Below, piece by piece: positions 1 through 7,480 of a DNA stretch of 64,000 nt (its first letter is position 1; each line of letters begins with the position of its first letter). The notes beneath the pieces are model-generated. The model saw only the letters and a program-made list of their open reading frames with translations, did no database searches and had not been told where the DNA came from. The translations under genes were made by a program, and so were the position numbers. Origin of the DNA: Luteimonas rhizosphaerae (GTDB lineage: Bacteria > Pseudomonadota > Gammaproteobacteria > Xanthomonadales > Xanthomonadaceae); the NCBI RefSeq assembly GCF_002849595.1, contig NZ_NRQR01000011.1, positions 18,061-82,060 on the forward strand, in the 5' to 3' direction.

Positions 1-137
1 TCGTGCGCGGCCGACTCGACGCACGCGGTGTCGTCGCCATAGGGCATCAGCGTCGGCGCGCCGCCGAGGATCGCGGCGTAGCGCGAGAACGCGTCCGCAC
101 AGCGGCCGTCGAAATAGAGATAGGGGGTGATCTGCAT
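1..137 (-). CDS. VOC family (PhnB-like) protein, N-terminal fragment
   Basis: The reverse strand encodes MQITPYLYFDGRCADAF... from an ATG at 137 and runs off the left edge, so only about 45 N-terminal residues are visible. The opening strand followed by an FDGRCADAF-type turn and an ILGG loop is the usual start of PhnB-like vicinal-oxygen-chelate (glyoxalase fold) proteins. These are small dimeric cytoplasmic proteins of mostly unassigned substrate. A GGAGACC sequence sits just upstream of the ATG. The metal-binding and C-terminal halves lie outside the window, so nothing can be said about activity. Confidence 0.75.
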   Translation of the reverse strand, partial: MQITPYLYFDGRCADAFSRYAAILGGAPTLMPYGDDTACVESAAH

Positions 138-318
138 CGTGGTGGTCTCCGGATGGACGGGCGCGACCTGCGCCCTCGTCATGACGACGAACGGGACTGC
201 CCGGAATCGACATCACGACCGCGAAGACTGAACGGCGCCGCGCGCCCACACGGCCTTGCCGACCCCGTCGGTAGGCTCCGCGCGTTCGATCCGAGTCCAT
301 TCCACGAGGAGAGCGCCG

Positions 319-1146
319 ATGCGCCGCCCCCTGCTGTTGCTGCTGCCGTTCGCCCTGATCGCCTGTTCGCCCGCGTCGGCGCCTGCCGATGCGCCCCCCG
401 CTGCACCGGCGCCCGCTGCGGCGGCCACGCCGCCCGCCAGCGCGGCGCCTGCCGATCCCGACGCGACACTCGGTGCCTACCACTGGGATCTGGTCGATGC
501 GGCCGGCGCCGACGGTGCGCGCCTCGACGCCCTGCTCGACGATGCCGGCAAGCCACTGCGGCTGGATTTCCGCGCAGGCGGCGTCAGCGTGTCGAACGCC
601 TGCAACCGCATGAGCGCGTCGACGACGCGCACCGGCGACCGGCTGGAGATCGCCGCGGCGGTCTCGACGCAGATGGCCTGCGTCGACACGCGACTGATGA
701 CGCTGGAGCGCGAGATCGGCCAACGTCTTCCCGGCACGCACACGCTGGCGATCGCACCCGGCGAGGCGCCGCGGCTGACGCTGACCGGCGCGGATGGCGA
801 CGTGCTGACGTTCGCCGGTACGCCGACGCCGGCCACGCGCTACGGCAGCGACGGCACACAGGTGTTTCTCGAGGTCGCGCCGCAGCGCGTGGCCTGCAAC
901 CACCCGCTGATTCCCGACCACCGGTGCCTGCAGGTCCGCGAGGTCGCGTACGGCGACGACGGCGTGCAGACCACGACCGGCGACTGGGAACCGCTCTACC
1001 AGGACATCGACGGCTACACCCACGAGCCCGGCGTGCGCAACGTGCTGCGGCTGCAGCGCTTCGAGGTGCGGGATCCGCCGGCCGATGCGCCGTCGGTGGC
1101 CTACGTGCTCGACACCGTCATCGAATCGGAAACCGTCGCGCCCTGA
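319..1146 (+). CDS. META and DUF4377 domain lipoprotein
   Basis: A 275-residue protein beginning with a lipoprotein signal (MRRPLLLLLPFALIAC, lipidated Cys16), then an Ala/Pro-rich linker to about residue 45. Residues about 50-150 look like a META (HslJ-type) domain. Residues about 185-270 look like DUF4377, with the paired-cysteine block ACNHPLIPDHRCLQVRE. The two domains are commonly fused in gammaproteobacterial envelope lipoproteins of unknown function. An in-frame TTG at 256 would extend the protein. I chose the ATG at 319 because it opens directly onto the signal peptide and follows a GAGGAGAG ribosome-binding site. It stands alone, facing the convergent PEBP gene. Confidence 0.8.
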   Translation: MRRPLLLLLPFALIACSPASAPADAPPAAPAPAAAATPPASAAPADPDATLGAYHWDLVDAAGADGARLDALLDDAGKPLRLDFRAGGVSVSNACNRMSASTTRTGDRLEIAAAVSTQMACVDTRLMTLEREIGQRLPGTHTLAIAPGEAPRLTLTGADGDVLTFAGTPTPATRYGSDGTQVFLEVAPQRVACNHPLIPDHRCLQVREVAYGDDGVQTTTGDWEPLYQDIDGYTHEPGVRNVLRLQRFEVRDPPADAPSVAYVLDTVIESETVAP

Positions 1147-1401
1147 GCGCGCGCGCCACCGCCGGCCGCTCGGAGGACGCGAGCGGCCGTCCGGGTGTCA
1201 CGCATGCCGCCACGTGTCCCGTCGGAAAGACAGCCCGTACGTGCCGGGGTCACGTCGTCGTTGCCGCGGAGACGTGCGCGTCGGCGTGCGGTGCCCGGTC
1301 CGGACCGCCGTCTCCGGCATCCGCAGCTGGCCTGCGCCACGGCGATGCCGCGTCGCTCGGGCACCGCGCGCCAGCCCGCAACGCAACGCCAGGCGGCGTG
1401 C

Positions 1402-2019
1402 CTAGGCCGGTCGCGCGTGCGGATGCAGGGCGTAGCTGCCCCAGACCGTGGCTTCGGCCAGCACGTGGCCCTGGATCGCGCGCAGCAGTGCGGCGGCGTC
1501 GAAGCCGTCGGGCAGGTCGAGCGTCGCCACGTCGAGCGCGAACAGCCGGAAGAAATAGCGGTGCGTGCGCAGGTCGTTCGGCGGCGGATAGGGGCCGTCA
1601 TAACCGCGCCAGTCGCCGGCGAGCTCCGGATGGCCGGCGAACCAGCCGGTGTAGTCGTTGCGGCCCTGGCGTGCACCGGCCGGCCCCGGCGGCATGCGCT
1701 TGCCGCCCTTGGTCACGCCGTCGCTGGCGCTGCCTTCCGGGATCGCCCGGCACGTGGCCGGCAGATCGGCGACGGTCCAGTGGTGGAAGGCGCCACGGGG
1801 ATGCTCGACCGGGATCTCGACGCCGTCCTTGCCCGCCAGCGACGGATCGGTCGGCGCGTCGGGATCGATGCACAGCAGCGCGAACGAGCGCGTGCCCGCG
1901 GGCACGTCGTCCCACGCCAGGTGCGGATTGCGGTTGCCGCCGAAGCCGTCGGGCGCGCCGACCGCGTAGGTCGCGGGGATCGGCTGGCCGGGTTCGAAAC
2001 TGTCGCTGCGGATGCGCAT
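1402..2019 (-). CDS. YbhB/YbcL family Raf kinase inhibitor-like (PEBP) protein
   Basis: A 205-residue cytoplasmic protein without a signal peptide. It has the phosphatidylethanolamine-binding-protein hallmarks: NPHLAWDDVPAGTRSFAL near the N-terminus, CIDPDAPT around residues 50-57 and FHHWTVADLP around residue 80. Together these form the small anion-binding pocket of the family. A long insert (KGGKRMPPGPAGARQGRNDY) precedes the second conserved block, YDGPYPPPNDLRTHRYFFRLFAL. Bacterial members have no agreed physiological role. The start ATG follows a GGAGGTTCC ribosome-binding site. It lies 25 bp downstream of the TPR-sulfotransferase gene on the same strand, so co-transcription is possible. 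Confidence 0.88.
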   Translation of the reverse strand: MRIRSDSFEPGQPIPATYAVGAPDGFGGNRNPHLAWDDVPAGTRSFALLCIDPDAPTDPSLAGKDGVEIPVEHPRGAFHHWTVADLPATCRAIPEGSASDGVTKGGKRMPPGPAGARQGRNDYTGWFAGHPELAGDWRGYDGPYPPPNDLRTHRYFFRLFALDVATLDLPDGFDAAALLRAIQGHVLAEATVWGSYALHPHARPA

Positions 2020-2044
2020 GGAACCTCCTATCGTGGCGTCGGAA

Positions 2045-4114
2045 TCAGTCCTGCGGATAGCCCAGTCGCACGGCGACCGGCGTCAGGCTGGCGAACGCGG
2101 TGCCGAGCACGCCGGCATAGGCGCGCCAGTGTCCCGCCGGCATGCGGTCGGGACCGAGCACCTGGGCGGGCGGCACCGGGAACCCGTCGATGCCGAGCGC
2201 GCGGCCGATCGTCGCGGCGATGGTGTCGGCGTCGCCGACCGGATCGTCGTTGCGCAGCAGCACGTGCGGATACAGGTCCTGCTCGACGAGGTCCGCCAGC
2301 TGCGCGAGATGCGCGGCCAGCCAGGTCGCGGCGGCATCGACGTCGTCGAGGCGCACCGTCAGCTGGGTGCCGAAGGCCAGCCAGTCGAGCAGCATGTCGC
2401 GCGGATCCCGCAGCACCAGCAGCAGCCGCCCTTCCGGCAGTCGGGGGCGCAGGGCCAGCAGCATCGCGTTGTCCCACCACGGCAGCCAGTCGACGACGGC
2501 GCCGCCATCGATGGCGCGCGTGGACAGCTGCTGTCGCCAGCTGTCCACGACCTGCGCGGCGGTGAAACGGCCCGCGGCCAGCTGCGCCGGCACCGTCGTG
2601 TCCTGGAAGGGATCGCGGATATTCGTGGTGAGGCGGTCGCTGCGGAACATCGGCAGCGTGCGCTGCAGCACCGACGCGATCCGGTCGACGCGCGCACCGG
2701 GCGGACCGTAGAGGAACACGGCCGGCGGCTGCGCCGCATCGATCGCACCGGGCTCGGGCCACTGCGCGGGCGCCGCGGTCGGCGGCGGCGGCGGGCCGGC
2801 GTGGCGGGTCGCGGCGGTGTTGAGCGCATGCCACGTCGCGACGGCATCGGCCGGCTGTCCGGCGGCGTCCTGGGCGATCCCGACCCAGCGCTGCAGCAGC
2901 AGCCTGGCGTCGTCGGTCGCGGGCGCCAGCAGCCCCTGCGCGAAGGCGACGGCCTGGGCCGGGTCGCGCGCCAGCAGACGCGAGAACAGATAGTCGTTGG
3001 CGCCCAGGTGCCCGGGCTGCACGTCGGCGATCGCACGCGCCACGGTTTCCGCGGCGTCGAAGTCACCGGCGCCCGTCTCGAGTGCGAGCTGCGCCTGCAA
3101 CGCCGGCACGTGGGCCGGCATCGCCGCCACCCAGCGCGTCACGACCTCGCGCGCCTGCGCGCTGGCGAAGGGCTCGAACGCCAGCCGCGCCAGCCACAGA
3201 TGATCGAGGCCGGCGTGGGTCGCCAGGGCCGCATCCAGCACGTCGCGCGCTTCGTCGGCGGCGTTTGTCGCGCCCCACAGCTGCACCAGCGCATTGGTCG
3301 CGCGGCGCGATTCGGGATGCGCGTCGAACGCGGCGCGCAGCAGCGGCGCCGCCCGTTCGGGCCGGCCGGCCTGCAGTTCCAGCTCGCCGCCGAGCGTCTG
3401 CCACGCCGGCGTCACCTGGGCGGGATCGGCGACCAGCTCGGCGATGATGTCGGCCGCATCGGCGGGCCGTCCCTGCTGCAACACGATCTGCGCGAGCACG
3501 CCGCGCAACGGGCCATTGCCGGTGGACTCGATGACGCGCCGGAAGGTCTGCTCGGCGAAGGCCAGATGGCCCCTCGCGAGATAGGCGAAGCCCAGTGCAT
3601 AGAGCACCTGCAGATCGTCCGGCGCCTGCTTGTTCGCATGCGAGAGCAGGGACAGCGCCCGGTCGTGGTCGCCGCGGCGCGAGGCGAGCGTCCCGGCGAG
3701 CATCGTGGTCCACGGATGCTCCGGCGCGACCCGCGCGGCCAGCTTCTGCTGGCGATCGGCCTCGTCGAAATCGCTGCGGCCGATCGCCAGCTGGCCCTGC
3801 AGGATGTAGGCGCCGAACTGGTTCGGATCCAGGCTCACGCTCTGCGACAGTGACGTAGCGGCCGCCTCGATATCGCGCACGTTGAGCAGCATGCCGGCGC
3901 GCTGGAAATGCAGGTCGGCGTCATCGGGAGCGAGCGCGATCGCACGGTCGATGCTGTCGACCGCCGCCGCCGCGTCACCGCTGCCGCGCAGGGCCAGCGC
4001 CAGCAGGCGGTGGGCGTTCGCCGACTGCGGCTCGGCCGCGACGGCATCGCGGGCCAGCGCCAGCGCGTCGTCATGGGCGCCGCGGCGCAGTGCGTCGAGA
4101 ATCTGTTCCTGCAT
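2045..4114 (-). CDS. TPR repeat protein with C-terminal sulfotransferase domain
   Basis: About 689 residues. The N-terminal half (roughly 1-440) is a run of tetratricopeptide units, for example blocks around ALALARDAVAAEPQSANAHR and AIALAPDDADLHFQRAGMLL. The C-terminal quarter starts with a phosphate-binding-like strand-loop (VFLYGPPGARVDRIASVL). It also holds the VLRDPRDMLLDWLAFG element, which resembles the 3'-phosphate site of PAPS-dependent sulfotransferases. TPR-sulfotransferase fusions are common in Xanthomonadaceae; their acceptors are mostly unknown. I chose the ATG at 4114, where the TPR sequence begins; an in-frame ATG at 4162 would add 16 residues. No signal peptide, so probably cytoplasmic. 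Catalytic activity is inferred from fold only. Confidence 0.82.
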   Translation of the reverse strand: MQEQILDALRRGAHDDALALARDAVAAEPQSANAHRLLALALRGSGDAAAAVDSIDRAIALAPDDADLHFQRAGMLLNVRDIEAAATSLSQSVSLDPNQFGAYILQGQLAIGRSDFDEADRQQKLAARVAPEHPWTTMLAGTLASRRGDHDRALSLLSHANKQAPDDLQVLYALGFAYLARGHLAFAEQTFRRVIESTGNGPLRGVLAQIVLQQGRPADAADIIAELVADPAQVTPAWQTLGGELELQAGRPERAAPLLRAAFDAHPESRRATNALVQLWGATNAADEARDVLDAALATHAGLDHLWLARLAFEPFASAQAREVVTRWVAAMPAHVPALQAQLALETGAGDFDAAETVARAIADVQPGHLGANDYLFSRLLARDPAQAVAFAQGLLAPATDDARLLLQRWVGIAQDAAGQPADAVATWHALNTAATRHAGPPPPPTAAPAQWPEPGAIDAAQPPAVFLYGPPGARVDRIASVLQRTLPMFRSDRLTTNIRDPFQDTTVPAQLAAGRFTAAQVVDSWRQQLSTRAIDGGAVVDWLPWWDNAMLLALRPRLPEGRLLLVLRDPRDMLLDWLAFGTQLTVRLDDVDAAATWLAAHLAQLADLVEQDLYPHVLLRNDDPVGDADTIAATIGRALGIDGFPVPPAQVLGPDRMPAGHWRAYAGVLGTAFASLTPVAVRLGYPQD

Positions 4115-4174
4115 ATCGTGATATTCCGGGCGCAATGCCGGCCGGTCGGAAGGGCCGGCCATTGTAGCGGGCGC

Positions 4175-5296
4175 TCAGCGGCCGCCCGCGTCGGCCCCGA
4201 CCCCGGCATGCACGGCCGCGGCCAGCCGGGTCGGCGCGATCGCGTCGCGCGCCGCATCGGCATGGGCGGCCAGGCGCGCGGCGACCCAGCGCTCGGCGAA
4301 ACCGTCGAGCCGCAGGCCCGTCAGGAAGCCGCAATGCCCGCCCCAGCGGCTGATCTCGACGCGCGCGTGCGCCGGCAGCGACAGGGCGTGGAATTCGTCG
4401 AGCGGGATCACCGGGTCGTCGGCCGACATCAGGATGTGCGCCGGCACTTCTAGGCCCGCGAGCCGGTCGCCGGCGACCGAATACCCGTCGAAGTAGTTCT
4501 CGATCGTGCCGAAGTCGGTGTGGGTCTGCACCAGCCATTCGGTCAGTTCGCGCATGCCCAGTTGCAGGGTCGCGTCGTCGAAGGCGTGCTGGTCGGGAAA
4601 CAGCGCGCGCTTGCGTCGCAGCGAGCCGCGCCAGGTGCGCTCGAAATGCCGCAGGTAGAACCGCAGGCCGCGTTCCATATAGGCCATCGTCCGCGCCGGA
4701 TCGATGACCGGGCAGACCGAGGCGACACCGGCCAGCTGCAGGCCGGCCGCCGGCGCGCGCAGCGCCATGCGCAGGGCGAAGTTGCCGCCCAGCGAATAGC
4801 CGGCCGCGACCATCGGCCGCGCGGGGAACCGGCGGGCGACGTCGCGCGCGGCGTGCACGACCTCGTCGATGCGGTTGGAATGGAAGATCGCCGGATTCAG
4901 ATGGTGGCTGCCGCCGTGGTCGCGGAAGTTCAGCCGGAACACCTCGAAGCCCAGCGCCAGCAGCTGCACCGCGGTCAGGCGCATGTAGCTCGATTCGGTG
5001 CTGCCTTCCCAGCCGTGCAGCAGCAGCGCGAGGCCGCGCGACTCGCGCCCCGGCACGACGCTGTGCAGCCCGTGCAGGCGCACGCCGTCACCGCCGTCGA
5101 CGAGGTGTTCCGTGGTCACCGCACCGGTTGCCGCCAGCGCGCGGGCGCCATGGCGACGGCGCCAGGGGCTGCTGGCCAAAACCGTCTGCAGGTGCGGGCT
5201 GCGCAGCCAGCGCGGCGGCGCGTAATCGGCGCCGCCGACGAGCGGGTGCGCCGACGCGTCGGCCTCCTCCCGTCCGGACGGCGGCGACCAGGTCAC
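4175..5296 (-). CDS. YheT family alpha/beta hydrolase
   Basis: 373 residues of the YheT/ABHD1 group. It shows the oxyanion strand HGWEGS (about 94-99), the nucleophile elbow GYSLGGNF with Ser168, an acid in SADDPVIPL (Asp293 or Asp294) and the catalytic His321 in WGGHCGF. Spacing and total length fit the family, which has esterase-like but poorly defined substrates. Translation most likely starts at GTG 5296, whose bases overlap the stop of the upstream acyltransferase (GTGA). The two genes are therefore translationally coupled, which suggests a shared role in lipid or ester metabolism. The frame stays open upstream of this GTG, but that stretch overlaps the acyltransferase and has no family similarity. 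Confidence 0.9.
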   Translation of the reverse strand: MTWSPPSGREEADASAHPLVGGADYAPPRWLRSPHLQTVLASSPWRRRHGARALAATGAVTTEHLVDGGDGVRLHGLHSVVPGRESRGLALLLHGWEGSTESSYMRLTAVQLLALGFEVFRLNFRDHGGSHHLNPAIFHSNRIDEVVHAARDVARRFPARPMVAAGYSLGGNFALRMALRAPAAGLQLAGVASVCPVIDPARTMAYMERGLRFYLRHFERTWRGSLRRKRALFPDQHAFDDATLQLGMRELTEWLVQTHTDFGTIENYFDGYSVAGDRLAGLEVPAHILMSADDPVIPLDEFHALSLPAHARVEISRWGGHCGFLTGLRLDGFAERWVAARLAAHADAARDAIAPTRLAAAVHAGVGADAGGR

Positions 5297-6093
5297 CGCG
5301 TCGGACCCACCGCGGCGACGATGCGCTCGCGCGCGACCTCGGCGATGCGCCGGCGGCCGTCGCCGTTGCCCGGCAGGATCGGCGCCAGGAAGATCACGTC
5401 CGCGTCGCGGGCCGGTTCGCCGAGCAGGCGCAGGAAGTTCGCGAGGAAGGTTTCGCGCGGGCCGAACGCCACGATCGCCTGCGCGCCGGCATCGGCGCCG
5501 TAACGCAACGCGACCGGCTGCACCGCGACGCCGGCCTCGACCGCGGCCAGGAAGATGCGCGCGTGGAACGGGCCGATCTCGTAGCCGTCGCGGGTCCGGC
5601 CTTCGGGAAACACGCCGACCGAACCGCCGGTGCGCAGGCGCCCGAGCATCGCCTGCAGCACGCCGCCCAGCGATTCCTGGCTGCCGCGCTGGTGGAAGAT
5701 CGTCTCGCCGCGACCGGCGAGCCAGCCGACCACCGGCCAGGACGCGATCTCGCGCTTGGCGACGAACCCCATCATCCGCTGGCTGTGCAGCGCCGAGATG
5801 TCGATCCAGCTGACGTGGTTGGAGACGAACATCGTCGGCCCCGGCAGCGGCGTCCCGACGCGGCGCATGCGGAAGCCGAACAGCCGCATCAATCCGCCCT
5901 GCCACCAGCGGATGGCGCGGTGTCCGATCGGTTCGTCGCCGATCCGCACGTCGCGGGTCAGCGGCGTGCCGAGCAGCAGCACGATCGGCAGATGCAGAAA
6001 CAGATGCCACAGCAGCAGGGGCACGCGGATCGCGTAGCGCAACGCGCGCGCGGCTGCGCCGCCCGGGTCGACGGAAGTGGGGGGGGACCTCAT
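5293..6093 (-). CDS. Lysophospholipid acyltransferase family protein (PlsC-like)
   Basis: A 266-residue 1-acyl-sn-glycerol-3-phosphate acyltransferase-type enzyme. After a hydrophobic N-terminal segment (about 22-45) come the NHVSWID motif (His93 and Asp98, the catalytic HX4D pair) and FPEGRT (162-167, the acceptor-binding motif). These are the two diagnostic blocks of the PlsC family. Membrane association at the inner face is expected. The gene overlaps the YheT hydrolase start by 4 bp and forms a two-gene operon with it. Whether it is the housekeeping PlsC or an accessory paralogue cannot be told here. Confidence 0.9.
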   Translation of the reverse strand: MRSPPTSVDPGGAAARALRYAIRVPLLLWHLFLHLPIVLLLGTPLTRDVRIGDEPIGHRAIRWWQGGLMRLFGFRMRRVGTPLPGPTMFVSNHVSWIDISALHSQRMMGFVAKREIASWPVVGWLAGRGETIFHQRGSQESLGGVLQAMLGRLRTGGSVGVFPEGRTRDGYEIGPFHARIFLAAVEAGVAVQPVALRYGADAGAQAIVAFGPRETFLANFLRLLGEPARDADVIFLAPILPGNGDGRRRIAEVARERIVAAVGPTR

Positions 6094-6145
6094 CCGCGCA
6101 CGATACCGAACCGCGGCAGCCTGCCGCCACTGCGGTCGCGCGGGG

Positions 6146-6562
6146 TCACGGTTTCGGAATCACCGCGAGCGTCAGTCGCGACACGCAGACCGGCTTGCCG
6201 GCCGCGTCCTCGATGTGGATTTCCCAGACCTGGGTGCTGCGGCCGACGTGCAACGGGCGCGTCGTGCCGGTGACGAGGCCACTGCGCACGCCGCGCAGAT
6301 GGTTGGCATTGATCTCGATGCCGACGACACCGCACCCCTCGGGCGCGGCGAGTCCGCCGGCGGTGCTGCCGAGCGTTTCGGCGAGCAGCACCGAAGCGCC
6401 GCCGTGCAGCAGGCCGAAGGGCTGATGGGTGCGGCCATCCACGGGCATCGTCGCGCGGATGAAATCGGCGCCGATCTCGGTGAACACGATGCCCAGCGCA
6501 TCGATCGCGGTGTCGCGTGACATGGCGTTGAGCGAATCGACGGTGGTGTCGCTGCGGAACAT
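6146..6562 (-). CDS. PaaI/YbdB-type hotdog thioesterase
   Basis: A 138-residue single-domain hotdog protein. QPFGLLHGGASVLLAETLGS (about 48-66) contains the HGG turn and the catalytic-helix Glu62, the pattern of the 4-hydroxybenzoyl-CoA thioesterase / EntH / MenI-like group. IEINANHLRGVRSG is the second conserved block. Such enzymes hydrolyse acyl- or aryl-CoA thioesters in the cytoplasm as tetramers. The exact substrate cannot be read from the sequence. It lies on the same strand as the acyltransferase, 52 bp upstream of it, so co-transcription is possible but no stop-start overlap is seen. Confidence 0.85.
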   Translation of the reverse strand: MFRSDTTVDSLNAMSRDTAIDALGIVFTEIGADFIRATMPVDGRTHQPFGLLHGGASVLLAETLGSTAGGLAAPEGCGVVGIEINANHLRGVRSGLVTGTTRPLHVGRSTQVWEIHIEDAAGKPVCVSRLTLAVIPKP

Positions 6563-6873
6563 GGATGCATCCGGGCACGGGGAAGCGACGGAGCCTAGGT
6601 GGCGCCTGCGGAGGCGTCAAACCCGGAGCGGGGCTGCGCCGGTGCGGTTGCGATGGGGTCGGCGGCCCTGCGCGCGACGCGCGGCGGGCGCTCGAGTGAC
6701 GACTGCGCGTCGCCGGACTCCGGGGCTGCCCGGTCCGCGTCGCCACCGCGATCTCGCAGCGCCGGCAGCGGCTGCGTCGTGCGGCCTGCCGCCCTGCCCG
6801 GTGACGCCGGCTTCCGCGCTCTGAAGCAGCGCGCGCCGTGCGGTCCCGGGCGGGATCGCGGTCGTGCGGCGGA
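6563..6873. other. Intergenic stretch, no gene seen
   Basis: About 310 bp between the thioesterase start and the stop of the downstream mini-protein, both on the reverse strand. I see no convincing ORF, hairpin-plus-T-tract terminator or RNA. It presumably holds the thioesterase promoter and the 3' end of the mini-protein transcript. Confidence 0.5.
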
Positions 6874-7053
6874 TCAGGCGATGCGGAAGCGCGACGGCAT
6901 CGACGCCGGGGGCGTGCAGCGCAGGCGGACATAGCCCTGGCTGGTGCCGTAGCCGGTGCCGGCGATGCGCGGCAGGCGCGCTGCGGCAGAACGGACGGCC
7001 GCAGGGACGGGCGCGGAAGGCATGGCGGCGGGACGGGGGAACAGACGGTTCAT
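6874..7053 (-). CDS. Mini-protein B, 59 aa, homologous to its upstream neighbour
   Basis: Starts MNRLFPRPAAMPS at ATG 7053, preceded by a CCCGGAGA ribosome-binding site, and ends MPSRFRIA-stop. It shares AAVR, GTGYG-x-S-x-GY and a C-terminal P-x-RFRI(A/V)-stop with mini-protein A, whose stop codon is 30 bp upstream, so the pair looks like a tandem duplication. It is basic and has no transmembrane segment, clear signal peptide or known domain. The single Cys is not shared with A. Shared motifs at matching positions, plus a ribosome-binding site before each ATG, are the main reasons to believe it is translated. Function unknown. Confidence 0.6.
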   Translation of the reverse strand: MNRLFPRPAAMPSAPVPAAVRSAAARLPRIAGTGYGTSQGYVRLRCTPPASMPSRFRIA

Positions 7054-7083
7054 GGCGGGATCTCCGGGGGAAGACGAGAGGGA

Positions 7084-7254
7084 TCAGACGATGCGGAAGC
7101 GCACCGGCGTGCTGGTCTGGCTGTAGCGGCGCGGGCTTGCGTAGCCGCTGCTGCGGCCATAGCCGGTGCCGAAATCGCGGCTCGCGTAGCGGACGGCGGC
7201 CGGGGCGGCAGCGCGGGCGGTGGCGGTCTGGGCGGTGGTGGTCTGGGTCTGCAT
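7084..7254 (-). CDS. Mini-protein A, 56 aa, with C-terminal RFRIV
   Basis: Starts MQTQTTTAQTATARAAA at ATG 7254 behind a CCGGAGAA ribosome-binding site. The rest carries AAVRYASRDFGTGYGRSSGY, an Arg/Tyr-rich stretch and the end TPVRFRIV-stop. The N-terminal third is low-complexity Thr/Gln/Ala; the C-terminal two thirds are rich in Gly, Tyr, Ser and Arg. It is the first gene of a two-gene unit with mini-protein B, downstream of a palindromic element at 7286-7305. I do not recognise the family. A conserved C-terminus behind a variable N-terminus could suit a processed peptide, but no modifying enzyme or transporter is adjacent. Confidence 0.62.
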   Translation of the reverse strand: MQTQTTTAQTATARAAAPAAVRYASRDFGTGYGRSSGYASPRRYSQTSTPVRFRIV

Positions 7255-7285
7255 GGTCGTTCTCCGGTGTGGTTGTGATCTGGTG

Positions 7286-7305
7286 TGTTGGTAGACTACA
7301 ACACC
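7286..7305 (-). promoter_or_regulatory. Inverted repeat upstream of the mini-protein pair
   Basis: The 20-bp element has arms GTGTTGGTAG and CTACAACAC around a central A, symmetric apart from one missing base. It sits 32 bp upstream of the mini-protein A start codon in a stretch less GC-rich than its surroundings, where an operator over a promoter would be expected. TAGACTAC-type dyads are seen with winged-helix repressors, but I cannot name the regulator. No regulator gene is adjacent. Confidence 0.45.
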
Positions 7306-7480
7306 GCTGTTCGATAACACCACGTGCCGAAGGTCATGCTCGGCAGATTTCCTGATCACGTTCAGCCATAGTTCACTTTCGGCCACGACCTCGCCGAATC
7401 CGGAAGGGCCGCCCACAGCGCCACCGCCCTGTGCGGGCGGCCGGGTGTGCAGGCGAGCTGTCTCGACGCGCGCGGCGCCG

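Noticed and set aside
2012..3853. Long forward open frame opposite the TPR-sulfotransferase
   Set aside because: Arg/Gln/Gly-rich low-complexity translation with no domain; the reverse strand has clear TPR and sulfotransferase motifs.
6874..7254. A RiPP or spliceotide cluster based on the Tyr-Gly motifs of the mini-proteins
   Set aside because: No radical SAM, YcaO, LanM, peptidase or ABC transporter is adjacent; the radical SAM gene at 59.9 kb is a PA0069-type protein and 50 kb away.
7286..7305. LexA box
   Set aside because: Does not match Xanthomonas or Escherichia LexA consensus; the symmetric core GTAG-A-CTAC is different.
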